64,000 bases of DNA from Trichoplusia ni (lineage: Eukaryota; Arthropoda; Insecta; Lepidoptera; Noctuidae). The notes under the pieces were generated by a model. That model was not told the origin of the DNA, ran no database searches, and saw only the letters and a program-made list of their open reading frames with translations. The translations under genes and the position numbers were made by a program. Where the stretch lies: contig NC_039482.1 in the NCBI RefSeq assembly GCF_003590095.1, positions 18,121,657 to 18,185,656 on the forward strand, written 5' to 3'. Positions 37,462 through 48,260 of the stretch are shown piece after piece (within the stretch, counting starts at the first letter, position 1; every line of letters starts with the position of its first letter).

Positions 37462-37649
37462 AGGTACTGTATGTGTCAGCCAGAGTCGCGCAGAGTATGC
37501 GCGAGCAATCCCGTGATTCTGGCTAAAGCAGTAGAAGGGGCCCGGGGTGTTTTTAGTCGGTGGAAGTCCGACATATACCCACGCCGTGCCCTCGACGTGG
37601 GTTGAAGACATTAGCGTTTCATCCCGGAAAAAAAAGGTACTGTATGTGT
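37462..37649 (+). mobile_element. 5'-truncated LINE insertion with poly(A) and 15-bp target duplication
   Basis: The 15-bp word AGGTACTGTATGTGT occurs at 37462-37476 and 37635-37649 and encloses 158 bp that are G+C-rich, unlike the surroundings. The insert ends in CATCCCGG followed by A8. Internal phrases are gggcccggggtgtttttagt, cggtggaagtccgacatata and ccctcgacgtgggttgaaga. I recognise this as the 3' end of a LINE from moth genomes, probably R1-like. No coding sequence remains. Confidence 0.8.
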
Positions 37650-37784
37650 ATGTTATTGAATATCTCTGTATTTTATTCGTTGTTTTGTTTATTTAATTTT
37701 TGATCTGGTTTATTTGTATGATAATAGTTTAGTAATAATATTGTGTGTGGTTTTATGTGTTAAATATTGCGGAACGTTTAATAT

Positions 37785-37935
37785 AAGGTTCCTTAGCTGC
37801 AGGTAAAAACGAAACTCTATTGAAGCTATGCTGTCTAAATAGATAGCATAGCATAGTTTCATTCTTACGGACAAATGTCTGTCCGTCCGTATCTTGTGAA
37901 CTGTGATAGCTATTTTAATTCTCAGAAATGATTTA
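37785..37935 (-). repeat. CCAGTCRAG...GGTTCCG dispersed repeat, copy i, carrying a small hairpin
   Basis: ataaggttccttagctgcag, gacaaatgtctgtccgtccg and tcttgtgaactgtgatagc follow the family's 3' half in reverse. An unusual insertion inside it forms a stem, GCTATGCTGTCTA (37825-37837) against TAGATAGCATAGC (37840-37852), with one G-T pair. Confidence 0.55.
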
Positions 37936-38399
37936 TTACTTATGTCACTTTAACAATAATAAATAAAAATTTAGATCGACAATTTAAAATTCACAACGTT
38001 CTGTGTTTGTATATTTTAATACGACTTTCAAGCTATAAATGTAACAAAATCTTTTTATACGACGCAAACAATACAACCTAATGAGAACAGACTTTTTTAT
38101 ATAATTAGGTTTCCTCCAATTATTTCTCGACCGAAACTTAGGCCTAAATAAAATAGTTCAAAAGATAAAATTAAATTTGTTTTTGACGATCCAATTAATT
38201 TAAGTAAATACATTTACTGTTATTTAAGTAAGTTTCAAAGACTTTCCTTGAACTACTTCGTAATTCTTAAAGTACCAGAAAGTACCAGCTGCAAACTGAT
38301 TGAATGTTAAATATGTATGGGTAAATGTTCAAACAGTTTGTTGTGGATTAATTTTGTATCTTGTGGTGTTTATTATAAAGTCACATTTCCTTTAAGGCT
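37936..38399. other. A+T-rich non-coding stretch
   Basis: Nothing recognised. Confidence 0.4.
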
Positions 38400-38806
38400 T
38401 AATAATATATTATAATCATTTCATTGGCCTAGCCTTTTCCCAACTATGTTGAGGTCGGCTGCCAGTCCAACCGGTTTCAGCTAAGTACCAGTGTTTTACA
38501 AGGAGCGACTGCCTATCTGACCTCCTTAACCCAGTTACCTGGGCGACACGACACCCCTTGGTTAGACTGGCTATCAGACTTTTTCAAGCTTCTGACTACC
38601 TGTAACGACTGTCAGAGATGTAGGAATAACAGCCGGGACCCACAATTTTACGTGCCTTCCGAAACACGGGGAGGAACTCGTTATGACAAAGATGGTCACC
38701 CACCATCTACGGACCAACCGCGTCAAGCATAGCTTTTAACCTGTGATCGAATCACTTATGCGGTTATAGCTTAGCCATGAGCTCCTCTATAATAATATAT
38801 TATAAT
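38400..38806 (-). mobile_element. 5S-rRNA-headed SINE, copy 2, with perfect 17-bp target duplication
   Basis: TAATAATATATTATAAT at 38400-38416 is repeated at 38790-38806. The 373-bp insert is a minus-strand SINE. The head (about 38789-38690) has AGGTTAAAAGCTATGC, GACGCGGTTGGTCCGTAG and ATGGTGGGTGACCATC. The body has GGTCAGATAGGCAGTCGCTC, and the 3' end is CCGACCTCAACATAGTTGGG, AAAAGGCTAGGCC. Alignable along its length to the copy at 23250. The precise duplication shows insertion by target-primed reverse transcription. Confidence 0.85.
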
Positions 38807-41578
38807 ATTTTGATTTATTCGATTTTTTGTAAAATGTTGAGTGACATACAGTTTTTTTATGGCAAATATTTGAATGGAACAAATACATTGAATTTAATTT
38901 GAATTTTCAGATTTCAATAAATTATCAAGACCAATTTTTGTCGCAGCAGATCAATCATTATATGTATGTATACAAAATGAAATAATGAATACGGATAAAA
39001 CCTTGAAATAAATACCACCTACAGTGGTCTCAAAGACGGGGTGATTCTTTTCACCAAACGTCACGTTAGCAAAATAATCAAAAAATATTATCACGATTAA
39101 TAAAACGAAGAAAGCTCATAAAATCGCGATGCCATTAATATTGATATATCTCAATGTTTTCTGCGATACCTTGACTAGAAAGCCATCATTCATTTTCCTG
39201 GAAGCACGCCGTTTAACAAAAACAAAACACCATCTATTTGTCTTGAGGGGAGTGAAAATGGGTCATCGCAGCGCAGGTGATAGCCCAGTCATCTATTTGT
39301 GCTTTGACTTATTTATTTTTACGTCTATTTTTCTTTAGTAGTATTTGATCGGAAAAATCGCATTCTTGTGCAGTCATGGTGTAATTAATGTCTTCAATTT
39401 GAAAATAAATCCTGTTTTAAAGTTTTCATAATATATATACGTTCAAGGTAACTACGAAAATATATTTCAAATTTCTGAATTAAAAACATATTTTCCCACC
39501 CCACCACGCATTTTAATACCGAGAAATGATAAAACGAATAAAAATGTTCAATCCAATTTTCACATCAAATTCAGATCTTAATGCAAATATAACGTTAACG
39601 TATTTGCTCAAATTAATTAAAGCTGAGATAAACCTACTCCCTAATTACACGAGAAATCGTTCCTCAGCACATTTTTCAGGGTACGCAGCATTCCGAAAAT
39701 AATGTCCCTATATTAATATAAACCGACCCTCAATTCGAAACACGCTGTTGAATAATTGAAGGCAATTTTCTGATTAGTACCAGCACGAGTGTTACACTAT
39801 CCTAAACCGCTGTTGGTTCTAATGACTGCTATCTACGTAAAGTGGTCGTGCCATTTCGAGGGTAGCGCGTTATGTAAGAGATACACCGAGATGCGAACGC
39901 TAGAGTAAAATATTATTGGATGTTTTGGTACCGGCCTCAGTTGAGATGCCGTTTCAAATATTTATGTTGGTTCAGGTGAAAGAGACACTTGTTGTTTGTA
40001 GTTAGTGCTCTGTAAGTAAATTATGTATTTGAAAACAAATTGGTAAATTGAAATGAGATGTTAGCTTTTTGGTTTGATATTTAAAATTGTGGATCTAAAT
40101 TTATTTTGGTTTAACTTGTGAATGTCATAAGTTTGACATGTCTGTGTTTTTATCTATCCGGGACTTAGTAGCTTTTACCGAATCTGAGTTTTTGCTGGAA
40201 AGGTGAACATCGGTCCAAGGCGGCCGCTGGCACAAAATGGTGGTTTATATACTTAGCAAGTCGATAAGAAAAAAAGTGCTTGACTTGAAAAAAGGTTAAA
40301 CACTCACAAATTTTAAATCCAAGTGCATCGGAAGATTTTCAATTTTGGTAATTTCACATTGTATATTATGTTAAATAAACTCTATAAATTTTCATTAACG
40401 GTCTCTTTTTTATTCAATTCTCAGTTAAATACTCTGATTTAAGAGTTTTGACGCTTTTGCACCCAGCTAATTGGCTGAATATAATAAATGCTCTTTAAAT
40501 AAAAATAAGTTGAAAATGTATTTAAACAAGAATGAAAATTGGCTTTGTCATATATTTTTTTCGAATGCTCTTTCCAAGAACTTCATTAATATTAAATAAT
40601 TATAATATATGAATTCTTGAATGATATAGAAATATATATTTTCACAAATTAATATATCATTGTTTATCAGTATCATTTTACTTGCTATTAAAACACTATT
40701 CACATTATCTGGACTTAATAAAAGGGCACACACGCTCGATACGCGTTAGTTATATTACTGATAATAATCAAGAAAGTATGATAACAATTTAGGTCTTCAG
40801 TCGTATGCTTGTGTTATTAGTACAAATATTTCATCGTTAAAATTAAACCCTAAATCGGACTCATACCCATCTAGGCAAAATCATATCGCTATAACTAACT
40901 AAGCTGCAAAAGTCATTGACCAAAAAATATGTGCAAATAACAATTAATAGATTTGAAAAATATAAATACTTTTTTTAATGTCCATTAAAATTTTATCAAA
41001 ATCGGTCTGCCATGTATATAAACGTGGGAAAAATGCTTCAAATGAACTATCATCCCACATAAATGCTTCTCAAAATAATGTCCATTCAAATTACTCCTTC
41101 ACAACTACTCTACTATTTCGAACACATCTCCATGCATGGTTCTGACCGAAGTTTGATCAAAGCGTCCCTTTTATTCCACTTCGTTTAATATGCCTCCAGT
41201 TTGAAGGCAATTTTGTAACAATATCCTGTATGTAAACATCTCGGTAGCTCTTGAATATGTTATTAATAGATTAGGTATGTGCTTGTTGGCAATATCGTAT
41301 GATGTTTGTTGTGTAGCATTAAATGGAGATGGTTAGATTGAAATGTGGAATTACGTACTGAAATCACTTGAATTCATCAATAGGTAGATGGTAGATTTAA
41401 TTTCAAATAAACTTTATATATTGATACTACTTCCTCAATTAAATAATACCTTGACACACTAGCGCTAACCTAACCTGAACCTTTAATCATAGTTAACTTT
41501 ATCGGATCAAAAGTTTTAGAGTGCATGCCTATTCTCCCAGTTTTTTTAGGAATTTAACAACTACTCAGTTCCTATGAA
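38807..41578. other. Long non-coding stretch
   Basis: 39640-39910 is less A+T-rich and of high complexity (gcagcattccgaaaataatg, agtggtcgtgccatttcgag), a candidate conserved non-coding block. 41090-41240 is similar. Frame 39129-39338 (69 codons) is not recognisable. No repeat family identified. Confidence 0.35.
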
Positions 41579-41715
41579 TCATAGCGTGATGGTATGTATT
41601 GCCTTTTCAGTAAATGGGCTATTTAATACATAAAGAATTTTCCATATCGGACCAGTAGTTCCGGACTTTAGCGCGTTCAAACGAACAAACTCTTCAGCTT
41701 TATGATATAAGTAAA
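41579..41715 (-). repeat. CTAG-ended element, truncated copy 5
   Basis: catagcgtgatggtatgtat, cggaccagtagttccggact and aacgaacaaactcttcagct match the half of the family away from the CTAG end. The CTAG half is missing. Confidence 0.6.
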
Positions 41716-42003
41716 GATTGAAAAAGACATATCCTAAGTAGAATCGCAGCCTACAGAGGTCTAGCATTGACTGGTATTAATAATATATTTTATTATATAT
41801 TAATAATATTGTATCGCCTTGTGCCGGCTCCTCGAAACAAAAGAAGGCTGCTTGTCAAAAACACATGTGAACACTTATTAGGTACTCTTTTTGTTTATTA
41901 CGAGTCCATTTATCCTGAAGGTTTTTTGTCCGATACCAGTTAGGACAGCCTGATAGAAATATAATATGTATTATATTTGGTATTAACAATGTATAGGTGT
42001 TTT

Positions 42004-42205
42004 GATAGTAACTGTCGTGAGAATGATTCATTATTAAATGATGTAACGGTTTACTCACGCGTATTTATCGGGGTAGCCCGACTAGTCGAACCAGTTCGTC
42101 TCGCGATCCCGCCGCGTCTGCTCATGATTAAGGACTCCGGTTGGGTCCGAAACTAGTCGGGCTACCCAGATAAATACGCGTGAGTAAACCGTTACATCAT
42201 TTAAT
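42004..42205. mobile_element. Palindromic element with 58-bp arms, flanked by 16-bp direct repeats
   Basis: Arms at 42029-42086 and 42152-42209 are inverted copies, one mismatch in 58 by eye (tttatcgggg against tttatctggg), around a 65-bp spacer. The left side has 25 further bases (GATAGTAACTGTCGTGAG...) without a partner. AATGTATAGGTGTTTT occurs at 41988-42003 and 42206-42221. Its first four bases overlap the arm, so the true duplication is 12-16 bp. A second copy at 62590 shares the left end, arms and spacer. Classic MITE and hairpin-SINE readings are both possible. Confidence 0.8.
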
Positions 42206-42221
42206 AATGTATAGGTGTTTT

Positions 42222-43593
42222 TTTTTTGTCATTTCGCATAGTTAATAATTTAATTTAATAACAGCCTACCTTACTGGCTTTTGCATTAATATGAGTAGCA
42301 AGTTCAACTCATTTTATGTTTGTTGCTTTAACAATGCATCTAGGAGATCAACCTACAAGAAAGCTATACAATACTATAGTATTTTTTACTTTTTCAAAAA
42401 AATGTTTAGAGCTTTTCCTTTTCATTGCCCAATTGTGCCTTAATCTTTTACCGTGTTTAAAAACTTTTTACATCAACATACAACTTGCGACATCATTTAT
42501 AAATACTTCCTCCTTGTTTTTGTTATTTCCAAAAAAGTTCCACGTTCTTCTTACTATACTTCTATACATTCTACTTCATTGAACGAAAGCCTCTTTCTTA
42601 GAAAAACAAAACAAAAAGCGATCCTTTAATATTCAAATTTTCGTGACGGGTTCCGTGTGCCCCGAACTTTATCAAGCATAATGGCAATTCGCCACCGTCA
42701 GTCAATGACTGGTCGTTTAGTTGTAGGCCATCATAATTTTGGCTCAATGATGGAAGGAGCAATTTTGATCGAAGATCCTTAAGGATACAACTTTATTTTA
42801 TAAAGTTAATGGAGCTAGTGTAGGTGGACGTTGTTCTTTTATGTACCTTTTTTGGAGATGAAATTGAGTGCGTTGAAATGAGTCAGAAGTTTTTTTCTTG
42901 CAGATAATACAATATTGCAAATAAAAATATGCCATTTTATAAAGTAAAAATAATAACGTGACGAAATAGTACATATATTATTATTGAAGACACGGTTGGT
43001 TTTTTTTGACATTGATATTATTGGTTTATTCAGCCTGTGTTCTGCAGAGGCTGTTTCTTTTTTTGCCCAAACTTGTCTACTGAAAATACAGTTCTGTAGG
43101 ACAAAAACAACAAAAGAATATCCATTAAGATATCCCATTTCCTTCAAAAACCTCAAATTCAATATCACTCCTAACATCAAGAAAATCGCTCAGTCAGTAT
43201 CAACTAGTAAAGACGTAATTCCGGGCTAACCAAGCAAAAAATACCAGCGAACTATGTAAGTCAATCCGAGATGATTCGACAAGGAAAATGGCTGAAACTT
43301 AACGATTGTAACCGATGTGTCAGCTGCTTTGCCTCCCACGCCGTGTAAATAATAGTTCCCTGTTTTTGTTACCTGGGATGACCTGTAATACTGATCTTTA
43401 TCTCAATGAAAGCCATGTTAAGGAGTCAAACTTCATTTAGTGTATTTTAAGGAATAAATGAAGTGTTTTTTTTAATTGAGGGATATTTTTGGTGCTTATA
43501 AAGCTTGTAGGGTAGATGAAATGGTCTTTGGAGTTTTTGCATAATCCGCTGTTTTGCAATTAAATAATAATTTATTTATTTAGATTATGAGAT
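42222..43593. other. Non-coding stretch
   Basis: Frames 42316-42582 (plus), 42839-43180 (minus, 113 codons) and 42984-43229 (plus) have no recognisable domain, and two overlap on opposite strands. None is called. 42640-42780 is of higher complexity. Confidence 0.35.
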
Positions 43594-43690
43594 TCTTGTG
43601 TCAAAGTGTACGTAATTAAAATCCTCCGAAACGACTCCACCAATTCCATGAAATTTTGTATGCGTATTGGATATACAAAAACTAACGTAC
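43594..43690 (+). repeat. Dispersed 'CTCCTCCGAAACG' repeat, copy 2
   Basis: cttgtgtcaaagtgtacgta, atcctccgaaacgactccac and catgaaattttgtatgcgta follow the same order as at 22820 and continue to the tattggat phrase. Truncated. Confidence 0.55.
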
Positions 43691-43838
43691 CGTCAATAAT
43701 ACCCTCAAGCAAATGAAACATAAATTTTAACTGCTTAATTACTTAAATAACGTTAAACAACCTGATAAGTGAATTGTGCTTAATTCAAAAAAATATTTGT
43801 ATTTTATTGTTATTAAAATTGTGTGAATTGATGGAAAA

Positions 43839-44054
43839 TCATCATCATTCTAGCTTTTTCCCAACTATGTTGGGGTCGGCTTCCAGTCTAACCAGATTCA
43901 GCTAAGTCACAGTGTTTTACAAAGAGCAACTACCTATCTGACCTCCTCAACACAGTTAGGTACCTGGGTAATATGATAGACTAGCTGACAGACTTTCTAG
44001 CTTCTGACTACTCGTAACTACTGTCAAAGATGTATGAATAACATCCCTAGTGCA
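43839..44054 (-). repeat. GACCCCAACATAG-type SINE, 3' body and tail
   Basis: The minus strand ends CCGACCCCAACATAGTTGGG, AAAAAGCTAG, AATGATGATGATT. The body has GGTCAGATAGGTAGTTGCTC and ACTGTGTTGAGGAGG. The 5S-like head is missing, so the copy is 5'-truncated at about 44054. Confidence 0.75.
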
Positions 44055-44479
44055 GACAGTTTTGATAAAACTTACCCTAGATTATAACTAAAACATTTGA
44101 TTGACATTTTATAAAACCATTCAACAGCAGCTTATAAAAATGAATGTATCCTGTTCAAAAACGTTTAAGAAACCGTAAAGGGAATTACGTATTACCGCTT
44201 TACCTAAGGATTAAAGAGATTTGTGAACAATCTTGTGCGTAAATCTTTTGAACCGCCGTAAAAGCATAGATTACCATTTTTTTAAGAAAACTGTACCCAA
44301 GGGGTGAGAAAAATCTCGTATACGGGAAATACCGCATGCATAAGTTTAATGTGTATTCACGTTTTTTTTTTATAATGGCTTGGGTTTTGAGGTAATAATA
44401 TTAATCTACTATCGATATAAACAAATTAATTATGCTGTCCTAACAGTAAATTCATAGTGGTTTCTTAGGTTTACGCGAA
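44055..44479. other. A+T-rich non-coding stretch
   Basis: Nothing recognised. Confidence 0.4.
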
Positions 44480-44544
44480 TGTTAGACATTGAAATGAAAC
44501 GACTTTTACGGATTTTATCGCGGTTTAATTTTTGGTTTTAGTTC

Positions 44545-44580
44545 CCGACGTTTCGACACCTTTGCAGGTATCATGGTCAC
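44545..44580 (-). ncRNA. Possible relict hammerhead ribozyme motif of the Penelope-like element
   Basis: On the minus strand CATGATACCTGCAAAGGTGT can fold as a six-pair stem capped by GCAA, and is followed by CGAAACGTCGG. Hammerhead ribozymes, known from Penelope-like elements, have CTGATGA, a stem, then GAAA. The GAAACGTC side is intact, but the CTGATGA side reads CATGATA-like here, so if it is a hammerhead it is inactivated or misaligned. Confidence 0.3.
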
Positions 44581-44644
44581 GGGCAGACTGAGATGGTGTT
44601 CGTCTTGACAGAAGATGTTGCTCGTTCTACCTTCATATTTTTAA

Positions 44645-45277
44645 TTAATTATTTATGGTCCGACCTACGCAGTATGAGCTCACTGTGTCGTGATGTCTTG
44701 CAGCGCTGCTCTTGGGTTTAGCTTTGAGTTTTTGTATTATTGGGTCCCAAGTAGGTGATATCTTCCAGCCATCTTCTCTATTGAAATTAGGGTGTTTTTT
44801 AATCTCAATAGCCTCGCGAAACATCCTTGGTAGGAATTTGGATTCTTTAGCGAGGATCTGTGGTTGATCAAATCTAATATAATGGCTGGAGCCTTCAGCA
44901 TGTTCGGCGACTGCAGACTTCGTTGAGCGGCGGTGTTTGACGTCAGCTATGTGTTCTTTTACGCGGGTCCCTATGCTTCGTTTAGTTTGACCGATATAAG
45001 AGAGGCCGCAGTCACAATCTAGTTTGTATACTCCTGCATCTTGTAGAGGTATGTGACACTTGACAGATGGTAGGGACTGGCTAATCTTCTTGGGCGGCTT
45101 GAAGTATGTTTTAATTGAAGCTCGCTTCAGGATGTAACCAATCTTGTCAGTGACTCCTCGGACGTATGGTAGTACAGCAGGCAAACGATCAACTGTGGCT
45201 GGCTTCACAAATTCATGTTTGCACCATAATATATACGCCTCAAAATTTTCGTTCGTCAGTCGGTATGTTTGTCCGAG
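44645..45277 (-). CDS. GIY-YIG endonuclease fragment of a Penelope-like element (partial ORF)
   Basis: Penelope-like elements use a GIY-YIG nuclease to nick DNA and prime reverse transcription. The frame is open from 45277 to the stop at 44645. Counting from the GTG at 45208, GVY is at residues 59-61 and YIG at 71-73, 9 residues between the motifs. The expected basic residues follow (TRVKEH, Arg82 and His86), with Glu132 (REAIEI) and Asn141/143 (HPNFNREDGW) as candidate metal and substrate residues. Cys51, Cys65 and Cys67 fit the zinc-binding cysteines seen near this domain in the family. Twenty-three more codons upstream (NENFEAYILWCKHEF) continue the same protein, so neither GTG nor any ATG here is a real start. 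The true protein would also have a reverse transcriptase of several hundred residues, missing here. No stop or frameshift breaks the domain, but without the polymerase the copy is not autonomous. Confidence 0.85.
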   Translation of the reverse strand, partial: LGQTYRLTNENFEAYILWCKHEFVKPATVDRLPAVLPYVRGVTDKIGYILKRASIKTYFKPPKKISQSLPSVKCHIPLQDAGVYKLDCDCGLSYIGQTKRSIGTRVKEHIADVKHRRSTKSAVAEHAEGSSHYIRFDQPQILAKESKFLPRMFREAIEIKKHPNFNREDGWKISPTWDPIIQKLKAKPKSSAARHHDTVSSYCVGRTINN

Positions 45278-46724
45278 CTAAAATTAAAAACTGGTTGGAT
45301 TAGAATATTGTTTTGCTGGTAGTAATTAAGTGTAATAGGAATAATAAGGTGCACAGTGACATCATTACAAAGGTAACACAGGTTAGAGGAAAACTAAGAG
45401 GAAAAAAAGGTTTTAATAAAAAATGAAGTCGTCGACAATAATCCAATAAATATTGGATTTTGCTATTGCAATAAATAACGGTCTCGTCTTAATTTTTTAA
45501 ATAAGCCCCCTTTTTTACGTCAATGAATTATTCAAACATTTCAGATAAATAATAATCCCTAATTAATAATTCATTGGAAGCAGTCATTTATTTTCTGATC
45601 CGACATTTCCTTAAACCGACTTGATTTATTTGAAATTAGTATAATTATAAAGACTACTTTTATTTATTTGAGAAGCTGTCAATTTTAATTCAAAGAAATG
45701 AAATCCACGCTGTAGTAAGAAAAATATAGATCAGTGCCAGTAATTAAGATTTAAGACAAATGAAAAAAAGTCTCTTTTCTCTGCTATTCTTTACAATTAA
45801 AGATTAAAGTATAACTGAGGTGAATTCTAAGGCTCGTTAGAATATCTTTTGTCCCAAGAAGCCCATACGGTGATAAAACTTTCTAATTGAACACTATACT
45901 CAACTCGATTTTAGACCAAAAGCAGTGTAAGTTGCTAGTTTGAAAAACATTACAATTTGCATTCACAATTTTTTACCGTCCATAACACTGTCTGATCTCC
46001 ACAAAAATATCCAGTAAAAAAGTGCAGAACAAAGATTTATTAAAACAAACATATAAAAGTTCATGTTCCTTAGTAAATTGCTGAGGCGTCTAGCCAACTA
46101 GAATTGTGTGAGATGGATGGATTTAATTTACGGACTGTTATTACTGCAAGCAAGTCTTACTAAACTTGTTTCCATCAGATCGTAAGTTAATTGCACTGTT
46201 TTTTCTTTGCTAGCTTAACGAGCTAATCATAAAGCAGATTAAGGATTATAATGATGTCTTCGAAATTATTCCTGTTTTTTTTTTGCGCGACAGCGAACGT
46301 CTACAGTGACAGAAATAGTTTTATACGATTACATAACACTATCTCTTTTGGTAAAGGAAATATCTTGTACAGGATATTGTAAAAAGAAATATGGCTCCAA
46401 TTAGGTACTTAAAATTATTTGTTAAGTTATTTATATTCAACGAAAATTCCTTACAAGCCCGATTTTCATTTTCAGTTTTATTTTATCGATACACAAAATA
46501 TTATTGCATATTTCCACGGATTTTTCATAAAACTCAATAAGCGTTTTGCAAATATTTGGTTTTTATATTGGACATCGAATACCAATTCGTTTTATTACTG
46601 AAAATAACATTGAACGAAAAACATATTATTCTGGTTAACTCGAATTGGCCGATAAAAGTATTACCAGTATAACGAAATTTGCGTAAAATAAGTGCCTAGC
46701 AACAATAAAATGTGCTACCCTATA
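45278..46724. other. A+T-rich non-coding stretch
   Basis: No repeat family or gene recognised. The plus frame 46419-46601 is Phe/Tyr/Ile-rich, as random A+T-rich DNA would give. Confidence 0.4.
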
Positions 46725-46828
46725 AATGGTTTGTGGAGGTCAGATAGGCAATCGCTCAATGTTTCTATGTAAAAATTCCGTATAACTGAAAACTGACCCA
46801 AATATAGCCTGGAAAAAAGGTTTGGATA
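46725..46828 (+). repeat. Decayed GACCCCAACATAG-type SINE 3' half
   Basis: tggtttgtggaggtcagata, ggcaatcgctcaatgtttc, then tgaaaactgacccaaatata and gcctggaaaaaagg follow the body-to-tail order of the SINE with many substitutions. The ATG tail is missing. Confidence 0.5.
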
Positions 46829-48156
46829 ACAAAGAGGATCCTAGCAATAATAATTCTGAAGCTCAAGAGGCGGACTGTTATAAATCTTAAGCTATTGATT
46901 TAAATTGTTGTTGACTTCAAATTTTGTAAAAGCGATTTAAATGTACTATTCGATAACCAGTAAATCAGTTGTGTAATCCCGAAAGATACCTAAATATAAT
47001 ATGAATCGAAAACATTAACGTGAAAAAAAAACAAAAATGCACGGGACATCTTACGTTCTATCTAAATAATTCTCCTTGATTTTGCGTGATGAATTGCAAT
47101 GCATTACCACGAACCCGTCAAACGCGGTAGAAGTTACACGGCGGTTACTCTTCCTCCCCCAAGGAGGTATTTTTTCCATAAAGACAATCAATTCCATAAA
47201 TTCCATAAAAAATAAAGACAATGATCAAAAATATTTTTTTATGTTAGTGCTTTACTAGAAAACATGTTTCTTCTTGATTAATTAACCTCCACTACTTTAT
47301 AAGGTTTTAGAGACACAATGAACACTTTCTCCTACTTTCGGGTTTAGTTATGACTCGACTCGAAATATCTCTTTCCATTCATCTTTATCTGCAAAGCCTA
47401 GAACATACGTTGCAATTACTTGTTACATTTATATAGGAGGCAGTTTATATATTACTGTCTTAAGAATTAGTATCGATACCTGTACTAATAAACTTTTGAA
47501 GCAGAAGACTCAAATAGCGCTTGACGCTGCAAGGCGTGTCAGGTTTGGTCAGTAAAAATCTGAAACCATTCGGTTTTTCCCTTGCAATTTCCCCAACCAA
47601 GCAAACAACTGGCGGATTCGACTACTTTTTAAAGTAACGCAGTAAAGTACAATATATTGATGCACTTCTGAAAGCAGACCCACAGGACTATAACCATTAT
47701 AGAAACGATGAAGTTAGAATCCAATAAATTGGTTTGGGATCTCAACCAATCACGAAAAGACGCAATGCCGGACTCATATTGTCTACTATGATTAGAAATA
47801 TTGGTATATTTCCTTTAAGATTCTAAAACTGAAGAATTGAACTCAATTTCTAAACGTTACATATTTCGACTGGGTGATCCCACTAAGCGCAGTTAATAAT
47901 CTGAGCTAGCTTATAAGTAGTACTAGTGATGTAACTATCCTCAAATTGAAGATATCAAAGACTAAGTGCTATCGAAGCAGTAATACTTGTTGAAAACTTG
48001 CTGACGCCCCAAAACTCGGTTCAACAGTTGAAACTATGTTGAGTAAGCTCCTAACTACGATAATTATGATCTGAGAATTATTAGATCTCATAATTAGTGC
48101 GCGTTTTTGCAAGTAAGGTATTTTAAGCGAAAATTTTAGGATTAGTTTAAGTTAGT
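46829..48156. other. Non-coding stretch
   Basis: 47500-47640 and 47680-47800 are somewhat more complex, but no reading frame or repeat was recognised. Confidence 0.35.
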
Positions 48157-48260
48157 AAATGATAACCGAGCGGCTAAAGTCATACCAAACGATATTTGCG
48201 CGGGTTCTTTACCCGAATAGGATCAGGAATGCTTGTAACAAGTTAAAACATCACGAAAGT
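48157..48260 (+). repeat. Possible tRNA-headed SINE head
   Basis: GATAACCGAGCGGCTAAAGT could be an A box, and 40 bases on GCGCGGGTTCTTTACCCG could be a B box. gaatgcttgtaacaagtt follows where other copies have the 'tgcttgttctga' phrase. No cloverleaf can be drawn, so it is not a tRNA gene. Confidence 0.4.

Larger units (their letters stand above)
44480..45277 (-). mobile_element. 5'-truncated Penelope-like retroelement
   Basis: Minus-strand fragment holding the linker and GIY-YIG endonuclease part of the single long ORF of a Penelope-like element, followed by its 3' non-coding region, which contains CACCTTTGCAGG's complement and GTCGAAACGTCGGGAAC. The reverse transcriptase domain, which should lie upstream (right), is absent. 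An in-frame TAG at 45278-45280 and unrelated sequence beyond mark the break. The left boundary is placed near gttagacattgaaatgaaac and is approximate. Confidence 0.8.

Noticed and set aside
13803..41767. Recurring peptide FKQTNSSALYIS in several frames
   Set aside because: It is the translation of the AAAGCTGAAGAGTTTG end of the CTAG-ended repeat, so it is transposon-derived noise.
41775..41815. TAATAATATATTTTATTATA-type palindrome
   Set aside because: Simple A+T-rich self-complementarity, expected by chance here.
42839..43229. Opposite-strand frames of 113 and 81 codons
   Set aside because: Overlapping frames on both strands in A+T-rich DNA, with no domain in either.
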